Assembly (NCBI GenBank): GCA_947472655.1
Contig: CANJCG010000056.1
Location: forward strand, 1-11,028
Direction of reading: 5' to 3'
DNA: 11,028 nucleotides
Source: Actinomycetota bacterium
GTDB lineage: Bacteria > Actinomycetota > Actinomycetes > S36-B12
Of the stretch, positions 6,404 to 11,028 are shown piece by piece; the first letter of the stretch is position 1, and each line of letters starts with the position of its first letter. A program made the translations under genes and the position numbers. The notes below the pieces were generated by a model. It did not search any database. It was not told where the DNA came from and saw only the letters and a program-made list of their open reading frames with translations.

Positions 6404-7434
6404 GTGTGTAAACCTTCCATGCCATTGACGATTGATTCCCAAAGCGATGTATTCGATTGAGCCAAGAATGATCGGCCAATGTAATGATTCCAGAATTCGG
6501 GGCGCCCAGCCTCTTCTGTCCATGACCAGAGCCGAGTCGTGAGCGCGCCAAGTTGATATTCCTGACTCATCCCCATAGCGCCATGAACCTGGTGAGCTGT
6601 CATCGAGGCCTTTCTTGCACAGCGGCCTGTCACAGATTTTGCGATCGCGCAGTTCTGGGTTGTAGGTGAATCGAGCGCGGTGGCGACAGCGGCCTGTGAC
6701 ATGAGTGTGAGTTCGCAAATTTCTGCAAGTTTGTGGGCAATGACTTGTTGCTCAGCAATTGGCTTGCCAAATTGTTCACGAGTGCGGGCGTATTCGATCG
6801 TGATATCACGAACATTGTTCATTGCTCCCGAAATCTGAATCGAGCGCGCAAGGGCAAGACGTGCGAGGAGATCCATCTGAGTGAAGCTGGAGTCAACAAC
6901 AACGTGATTGATTGGCGAGACATAATCGAATGTGACTGTGGCACGTGCTTCACCTGCGAGATTCTCACTCTGGTTTAGCACGCAATCGCTTAAAGAAATG
7001 AGTGCGAGTTCTTTATCGATGAAAACCAGTAGGTACTGGATACGTTCGTCTGCAGGTACATCAATCGCAATGCCTGAGATGAGTAAATCTCCCGAACTCG
7101 AGCGGGAGCTCACGAGAGTGTTTCGAGGATCCACGGCTGCAGCAATCAGAGATCTATTGCAGGAGAGGCCAGTTATAGACAACGCCCAACTCGCTACCAA
7201 GCCAGTATCAATGCCGATGACGTCCACTGCATTACTGCTCAGCGTCTGTAGGGCTATAGCTGCGTCAAAGATGTCACCTCCTGAGCCACCAGCTGACTCT
7301 GGCATCCCAATCCAAGGGATACCGGCATCTACCAATGTTTGGGGGAGCGAAGCGGTGGCGCGGGCACACATGTCATTGAGGGCTCGATGAAGTGAACGAC
7401 GCTCTTCTGGTAATTCCCAATCCAAAAGGCTCAT
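6400..7434 (-). CDS. Acyl-CoA dehydrogenase, short subunit (putative heteromer partner)
   Basis: A 344-residue acyl-CoA dehydrogenase family protein, shorter than the usual 380. The C-terminal domain keeps YARTREQFGKPIAEQQ (215-230), the family segment contributing to FAD and dimer contacts, and HQVHGAMGMSQEYQL (281-295). The N-terminal substrate/FAD signature (usually GxSEPxAGSD) is missing; residues about 100-125 are divergent. No Glu is seen at the catalytic base position (segment near LARLALARSIQ, 190-200). This pattern matches the non-catalytic partner of the heteromeric alpha2beta2 acyl-CoA dehydrogenases known from actinobacterial steroid side-chain degradation (FadE28/ChsE1-like). ATG 7434 overlaps the stop of the upstream large subunit in ATGA, implying translational coupling and equimolar synthesis. 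The end overlaps the crotonase start in GTGA. Substrate not determinable. Confidence 0.9.
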   Translation of the reverse strand: MSLLDWELPEERRSLHRALNDMCARATASLPQTLVDAGIPWIGMPESAGGSGGDIFDAAIALQTLSSNAVDVIGIDTGLVASWALSITGLSCNRSLIAAAVDPRNTLVSSRSSSGDLLISGIAIDVPADERIQYLLVFIDKELALISLSDCVLNQSENLAGEARATVTFDYVSPINHVVVDSSFTQMDLLARLALARSIQISGAMNNVRDITIEYARTREQFGKPIAEQQVIAHKLAEICELTLMSQAAVATALDSPTTQNCAIAKSVTGRCARKASMTAHQVHGAMGMSQEYQLGALTTRLWSWTEEAGRPEFWNHYIGRSFLAQSNTSLWESIVNGMEGLHT

Positions 7435-8534
7435 TTCAGTAAGCCTTTGCTGACTATTCCGCGTAACACTTCATTTGTTCCGCCGCGTATGGTAAATCCT
7501 GGAGCTTGATATTGCGCCTCGCGAAGCAGACTCATTGCAGCCGGGCTCACTAGTGTCGGGTTTCCGGGTTCATTCGCGATATTGAGTGCAATACCAACTG
7601 TTTCCTGTTCGAAAGCAGTAGCAATCCCTTTGAGGATTGCAATCTCGCTTGCTGATGTATCGCCAGCAGCAAGCAGTTCGACTACTTTGTGATTGATTGT
7701 GCGAAAAGTTGTGATGTCGGCTATGACTCGGCCGATGTCGTCTGCTGAGCGCGAGTCACTCGGTAAATCACGAAGGAGCGCTTCAAGCAGTGGAAAAGTT
7801 GAGAGATAGCGTTCAGGTCCGGCGCGTTCGGCTGCGAGTTCATGCATCGCCTGTGCCCAGCCGTTACCGATTTCGCCGAGAATATCGCTATCTGCGACGA
7901 AGGTTTCATCGAAAGTCACTTGGTTAAAATGATGTTCGCCGCTGATAAGCCGAATTGGACTGATATCGACATTCGGGTTTGGCAGCGGAACGATAAATTG
8001 ACTCAATCCAACGTGTCTTTGTCCACTGGTGCGGGCTAGCACCACCATTGCATCCGCATGGTGTGCTGAACTGGTCCAGACTTTGGTCCCAGAAATTAGC
8101 CAGCCGCCATCAACTTGTTCGGCCTTGGTTCGCACCGAGGCCAGATCCGAGCCGGCGTCAGGCTCGCTGAGCCCGATAGCTATGCAGACTTCACCAGCAA
8201 TAACTTTTGGTATCCATTCGTGCTGCTGAGCAACAGTGCCATGACGAAGCACGGAGGGGGCAAATTGACGTTCTGCAAACCAATGCGCTGCCACAGGTGC
8301 CCCCGCTGATAGCAGTTCTTCGCTCACCACTAAACGATGCCCAGGACCACCACCCATGCCGCCGAATTCAATGGGCAGCATCAAGCCAATGAGGTGAGCA
8401 GCACCGAGGCGGCGGCTGAACTCAGGGTCGTACCCAATGAGCCAAGAATCACAATGGGGAGTAAATGCGCCTGAGGCCAGTTCAGCTGACAGGAAGGTCC
8501 GAACGCGGCTTCGAAGTTCTTCTAGTTCAGACAC
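7431..8534 (-). CDS. Acyl-CoA dehydrogenase, long catalytic subunit
   Basis: A 367-residue acyl-CoA dehydrogenase that introduces an alpha-beta double bond into an acyl-CoA using FAD and passes electrons to electron-transfer flavoprotein. The first family signature is complete: IGLSEPDAGSDLASV (120-134), followed by WLISGTKVWTSSAHHAD (145-161). A Glu-rich helix HELAAERAGPERY (231-243) provides a candidate catalytic base, as in FadE29/ChsE2-type proteins. The C-terminus has IRGGTNEVLRGIV (349-361). It lacks the R-x-QFGxPI segment found in its neighbour, so the two proteins have complementary halves of the usual motif set. GTG start at 8534 with AGGAGGG and an 8-base spacer. It is the first gene of a three-gene operon with 4-base overlaps and faces the divergent crotonase gene across 114 bases. 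Confidence 0.92.
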   Translation of the reverse strand: MSELEELRSRVRTFLSAELASGAFTPHCDSWLIGYDPEFSRRLGAAHLIGLMLPIEFGGMGGGPGHRLVVSEELLSAGAPVAAHWFAERQFAPSVLRHGTVAQQHEWIPKVIAGEVCIAIGLSEPDAGSDLASVRTKAEQVDGGWLISGTKVWTSSAHHADAMVVLARTSGQRHVGLSQFIVPLPNPNVDISPIRLISGEHHFNQVTFDETFVADSDILGEIGNGWAQAMHELAAERAGPERYLSTFPLLEALLRDLPSDSRSADDIGRVIADITTFRTINHKVVELLAAGDTSASEIAILKGIATAFEQETVGIALNIANEPGNPTLVSPAAMSLLREAQYQAPGFTIRGGTNEVLRGIVSKGLLK

Positions 8535-8600
8535 GCTTAGCTCCCTCCTGGATAGTGGTACTGCCCAAAAGATACCGACATCCCACCAGATAGCGATGAG

Positions 8601-8622
8601 TTACCCGGAAAACTCTCGGTAA
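8601..8622. promoter_or_regulatory. Candidate operator dyad TTACC-N12-GGTAA
   Basis: In the 114-base divergent region, TTACC (8601-8605) and GGTAA (8618-8622) form an imperfect 22-bp dyad, with two further symmetric pairs nearer the centre. It ends 26 bases before the GTG of the plus-strand crotonase and lies upstream of the minus-strand operon, so one regulator could act on both. A shorter GGTA/TACC dyad lies at 8557-8576. The regulator is unknown; TetR- and GntR-type factors use sites of this size. Confidence 0.3.
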
Positions 8623-8636
8623 GGCGAACTTGCCTC

Positions 8637-8642
8637 TATCTT
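8637..8642 (+). promoter_or_regulatory. Possible -10 element of a leaderless transcript
   Basis: TATCTT lies six bases before the GTG start codon at 8649, the spacing expected if transcription begins at the start codon. There is no Shine-Dalgarno sequence before this gene, and leaderless messages are common in Actinobacteria. No good -35 hexamer is visible, so the call is tentative. Confidence 0.3.
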
Positions 8643-8648
8643 GTTCAC

Positions 8649-9398
8649 GTGAATGTGCGAAGCGAACAGCGCGGCCGGATCTTGGTGATTTCTATTGAAC
8701 GACCTGAAAAGCGCAATGCCATCAATGCCGAAGTGACCGAAGGGATAGATGCAGCGTTAAATGAACTGGAGGATAACCCCGACCTGTGGGCGGGAGTCAT
8801 CACTGGTACTCCAACAATGTTTTCAGCGGGCACTGACATCAGCTCGCGTGACGCCCGTGCCACTGAGCGCGGTGGTGAATATGGACTGATCCGGCGTGAG
8901 CGAGTCAAACCGTTGATCGCCGCGGTAGAAGGCAATGCGCTTGGTGGAGGCTTTGAAATTGCGCTCGCTTGCGATCTGATCGTGGCCTCGACTACAGCGA
9001 GATTTGGCCTTCCTGAAGCTCAACGGGGAGTGATCGCAACTTCAGGGGCACTTTTTCGTGCGATGCGCGCGCTCCCTATCAACGTGGCACGGGAGATGCT
9101 GATAGCAGGAACAGTGTTAAGCGCTGATCGCGCATTTCAACTTGGTTTAGTCAGCGAAGTGACCCAGCCAGAAGAAGCGTGCCAGGCCGCAGTGGCATTA
9201 GCCGAACGAATTTGCATGGCATCACCATTTTCAGTTCGCCAAACTCTTGCAGCGATCAACCGTCAATTCCAAGACGATGACGCCGCCGGCTGGGAAGCCA
9301 CGAGTATCGCGGTTGAAGCGATATTGGCGTCCGAAGACATGAAAGAAGGCAGCGCAGCCTTTTTTGAGAAACGAACTCCCATATGGAAAGGTCGCTAA
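8649..9398 (+). CDS. Enoyl-CoA hydratase (canonical two-glutamate crotonase)
   Basis: A 249-residue crotonase with the standard active site: oxyanion segments MFSAGTDIS (57-65) and NALGGGFEIALACD (96-109), and both catalytic glutamates, Glu103 in GGGFEIAL and Glu123 in GLPEAQRG. It is therefore likely to hydrate a 2-enoyl-CoA to the 3-hydroxyacyl-CoA, the step after acyl-CoA dehydrogenation. The C-terminus SAAFFEKRTPIWKGR is typical of the family. The GTG start is the best candidate: no upstream ribosome binding site exists, but a TATCTT box six bases upstream suggests a leaderless mRNA. It is divergent from the acyl-CoA dehydrogenase operon and followed after 2 bases by a PPOX-fold gene on the same strand. 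Of the three crotonases in the window it is the only one with both acids, so it is the best candidate for the hydratase of this locus. Confidence 0.9.
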   Translation: MNVRSEQRGRILVISIERPEKRNAINAEVTEGIDAALNELEDNPDLWAGVITGTPTMFSAGTDISSRDARATERGGEYGLIRRERVKPLIAAVEGNALGGGFEIALACDLIVASTTARFGLPEAQRGVIATSGALFRAMRALPINVAREMLIAGTVLSADRAFQLGLVSEVTQPEEACQAAVALAERICMASPFSVRQTLAAINRQFQDDDAAGWEATSIAVEAILASEDMKEGSAAFFEKRTPIWKGR

Positions 9399-9400
9399 AT

Positions 9401-9886
9401 ATGAGCGAGATTCAAGAGCAAAAGCGCAGTCGTGGAATCGCGATGACGCCAGAAGAACGCGGTGAGTACCTGCAAAGCGAACGTGTGTGTCGCGTCGCAT
9501 CAGTTGGAGCAGATGGGAATCCGCACGTGACTCCACTGTGGTTTGTTTGGGATGGTCAGCATTTCTGGTTGAACTCCATTGTGAAAAGTCAGCGCTGGGT
9601 AGATCTCGTTCGTCATCCGCATGTTGCGGTGGTGGTCGATGGAGGTCGCGAGTTCTTTGAGTTGCATGGCGTGGAGATTGAAGGAACCGTGACTGTTGTT
9701 GGAGAAGTGCCAAGGGAGTCGGTACCGAATACAGAACTAGCGCCAATTGAGCTGGCTTTTGCACGGAAGTACTCAAGCAGTGATGAGTTTTATGTGGACG
9801 GTCGCCATGGATGGTTGCGCATCACACCAACGAAAATTTCGAGCTGGGATTTCAGGAAGAACGAAGCCTTACGTCCCCGTCAATAA
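9401..9886 (+). CDS. PPOX-fold flavin/F420-dependent oxidoreductase family protein
   Basis: A 161-residue split-barrel protein of the pyridoxamine 5'-phosphate oxidase-like superfamily. The opening MTPEERGEYLQSERVCRVASV, then NPHVTPLWFVWDG (40-52) and the VKSQRWVDLVRHPHVAVVVD segment (61-80), are typical of the actinobacterial PPOX class that binds F420 or FMN (Rv1155-like, FDOR-B). The C-terminus ends in WLRITPTKISSWDF. I chose ATG 9401 because GGAAAGG at 9385-9391 is well spaced for it; the earlier ATG 9383 would overlap this site and the upstream gene. It begins 2 bases after the crotonase stop, so the two are probably co-transcribed, and it may reduce an unsaturated intermediate of the same pathway; that is inference. 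Its last 35 bases overlap the convergent TetR gene. Confidence 0.87.
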   Translation: MSEIQEQKRSRGIAMTPEERGEYLQSERVCRVASVGADGNPHVTPLWFVWDGQHFWLNSIVKSQRWVDLVRHPHVAVVVDGGREFFELHGVEIEGTVTVVGEVPRESVPNTELAPIELAFARKYSSSDEFYVDGRHGWLRITPTKISSWDFRKNEALRPRQ

Positions 9887-10403
9887 CTACTTGCATCAGA
9901 TGCCCGTAATGGTTAGCTATCCAGGAGTCATCCACTTCGGCGAGCAGTCTTTGGGTTCGCAAACCCGCAGCTAAGCCCAACATCAGACAAGCCAGTAGTT
10001 CAACTCGATGCTCTACATCCTCGTCAGCGGGCAACCACGGGGTCAGATATGTATGGATCCAGGTGTGAAATTCTAGGCGAGCAGCTCTAGGGTCAGGAGC
10101 GTCGGCTGTGCGAAAGACTGCTTGAACCCAGGGTTCTGACATGTGATTTTCGCGGCGCAGCAGGATGCGCTGTGCAAGTGCGTTTCCGATGTCACTTCTA
10201 GGAATCGAAGAGTCGAAAGGTTCTAGGCTGAGGGGCGCGGCATCTTCGTAAATCTTGGCCTTGCTCCCACCTACTTTCATCACCATGGAAGCAGAGAGCC
10301 CAGCCTCAGAAGCAATTTGGCGAATGGTTACCGAGGGATAACCACGTTCTGCGAAGAGTCGGCGTGCCGCATCCAAAACAATATCGCGCGAATTTGACTT
10401 CAC
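9852..10403 (-). CDS. TetR family transcriptional regulator
   Basis: A 183-residue DNA-binding repressor. The N-terminal helix-turn-helix is clear: ILDAARRLFAERGY-like first helix (residues 9-22, here VLDAARRLFAERGY), TIRQIASEAGLSASMVM (26-42) and a GGSKAKIYE segment in place of the common HFGSKEEL. The C-terminal ligand domain is divergent, as usual, so no ligand can be named. GTG start at 10403 overlaps the stop of the upstream MFS transporter gene in GTGA and has AAGGAAG with a 6-base spacer. The arrangement suggests it is made with the exporter and may control that operon, which would have its promoter outside the window. The 3' end overlaps the convergent PPOX gene by 35 bases. Confidence 0.9.
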   Translation of the reverse strand: MKSNSRDIVLDAARRLFAERGYPSVTIRQIASEAGLSASMVMKVGGSKAKIYEDAAPLSLEPFDSSIPRSDIGNALAQRILLRRENHMSEPWVQAVFRTADAPDPRAARLEFHTWIHTYLTPWLPADEDVEHRVELLACLMLGLAAGLRTQRLLAEVDDSWIANHYGHLMQVVIDGDVRLRSS

Positions 10404-11028
10404 TTTGCTTCCTTATGAAGCTGCGTAAGCTCTGAAATAAGTTCAGGGTCTATTGGCCCTAGCTCGTTATGTTCAGGCTTTGGAATCGCCATGGCAATGA
10501 GTGCCCCAATGATTGATGTCAATGCGCCAAGTATGAAAATCATTTGGAAGGCTTGCTGTGTTGGCAGGTTTTTGCCACCAATCTCGACGACTAAAACTGC
10601 CAAAATTCCAGAGATGGCAGCGCTAGAAACTGATGAACCAATACTGCGTAACAAGGTATTCAATCCGTTTGCTGCCGATGTTTCGGTTTCGGGAACGGCG
10701 CCCATGATGAGTAGGGGCATGGCAGCGAAGGAGATGGCGGTTCCGGCTGAGACGATAACTGCCGCCACAGTTATGAGAAAGACGGTGTCGCTGTAGAAAA
10801 GTCTTTCGATGTAACCAAACCCCATTAAGCCGGCTCCCACTATTAGCGTGATTTTCGCGCTGTAGCGGCGAGTGATTCTTGCTGACAGTGGCGCAAGCAC
10901 GACCATCGTGAGGCAGGTAGGAATCATGATGAGACCGGCTTGCAAGCTAGTGAGCCCATACCCGTAGCCGGTGCTGGTCGGCATTTCGAGTAATTGAAAA
11001 GTCGCCAACATGTTTGCGTACATCGCGA
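10400..11028 (-). CDS. MFS transporter, DHA2 (EmrB/QacA-like) C-terminal part (partial)
   Basis: The gene runs off the right window edge and about 209 residues of the C-terminal half are visible; the Met at 11023 is probably internal because the frame continues to the edge. About five or six hydrophobic helices are seen, for example in AGLIMIPTCLTMVVLAPLSA, ITLIVGAGLMGFGY and FQMIFILGALTSIIGALIAM. The segment ETSAANGLNTLLRSIGSSV is typical of the 14-helix DHA2 drug:proton antiporters. It would export small hydrophobic compounds across the inner membrane. The tail PKPEHNELGPIDPE is cytoplasmic. It is followed by a TetR regulator with a 4-base overlap, a common exporter-repressor arrangement. 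Substrate not determinable. Confidence 0.87.
   Translation of the reverse strand, partial: AMYANMLATFQLLEMPTSTGYGYGLTSLQAGLIMIPTCLTMVVLAPLSARITRRYSAKITLIVGAGLMGFGYIERLFYSDTVFLITVAAVIVSAGTAISFAAMPLLIMGAVPETETSAANGLNTLLRSIGSSVSSAAISGILAVLVVEIGGKNLPTQQAFQMIFILGALTSIIGALIAMAIPKPEHNELGPIDPELISELTQLHKEAK

Noticed and set aside
6404..6718. 105-residue N-terminal extension of the minus-strand crotonase
   Set aside because: The stretch lies inside the acyl-CoA dehydrogenase C-terminal coding region, shows no crotonase-like sequence, and GTG 6403 with a 4-base overlap and GGAAGG gives a normal crotonase length.
6932..7390. 152-codon open frame on the plus strand
   Set aside because: Antisense shadow of the short acyl-CoA dehydrogenase, which has clear family motifs.
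9383..9400. Earlier ATG for the PPOX gene
   Set aside because: It would overlap the upstream gene and contain the GGAAAGG box that is correctly placed for ATG 9401.
9231..9776. 181-codon open frame on the minus strand
   Set aside because: It is antisense to the end of the hydratase and most of the PPOX gene, has a low-complexity shadow composition and matches no family.

Overview
The window looks like a chromosomal segment of a mid-GC actinobacterium (GC roughly half by eye, not computed). The reasons are a paired short/long acyl-CoA dehydrogenase set of the type common in Actinobacteria, an F420/flavin-type PPOX protein, frequent GTG starts, repeated 4-base ATGA/GTGA gene overlaps, and low-complexity Pro/Thr/Ser linkers in secreted proteins. 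The exact lineage cannot be fixed from sequence alone. The main theme is catabolism of acyl-CoA thioesters, flanked by two secreted modular proteins and an efflux/regulator pair.

Left part, plus strand. The C-terminal part of a secreted protein (beta-propeller-like end, Ig-like domain, PT-rich linker) ends at 745. A three-gene cluster follows: an NAD(P)-type aldehyde dehydrogenase, a crotonase-fold enoyl-CoA hydratase/isomerase and a TesB-type acyl-CoA thioesterase. The thioesterase has an anomalous start: the strong GGAGG lies at correct distance from an ATC codon, not from any ATG/GTG/TTG in frame.

Middle, minus strand. A pterin-4a-carbinolamine dehydratase lies just downstream of a secreted FnIII-type protein whose C-terminus carries three degenerate 'PxGFxDxGT' repeats. 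The ribosome binding site of that secreted protein is buried in a 9-bp inverted repeat, suggesting a regulated leader. Upstream of it is a tightly coupled operon (8534 to 5618, minus strand): a long acyl-CoA dehydrogenase subunit, a short acyl-CoA dehydrogenase subunit and a crotonase without the usual catalytic glutamates, each joined by a 4-base overlap.

Right part. A divergent 114-base promoter region separates that operon from a plus-strand pair: a canonical two-glutamate enoyl-CoA hydratase and a PPOX-fold oxidoreductase. The region contains a TTACC-N12-GGTAA dyad that could be a shared operator. A convergent minus-strand pair, a DHA2-type MFS exporter (partial) and a TetR regulator overlapping it by 4 bases, closes the window. 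The TetR gene overlaps the PPOX gene tail-to-tail by 35 bases.

Taken together the genes could oxidise an aldehyde to an acid (ALDH), dehydrogenate and hydrate its CoA ester (ACAD pair, crotonases) and release free acids (TesB). The substrate cannot be named from the window. No mobile element, CRISPR array, tRNA or rRNA was seen, and no gene-free stretch exceeds about 130 bases.
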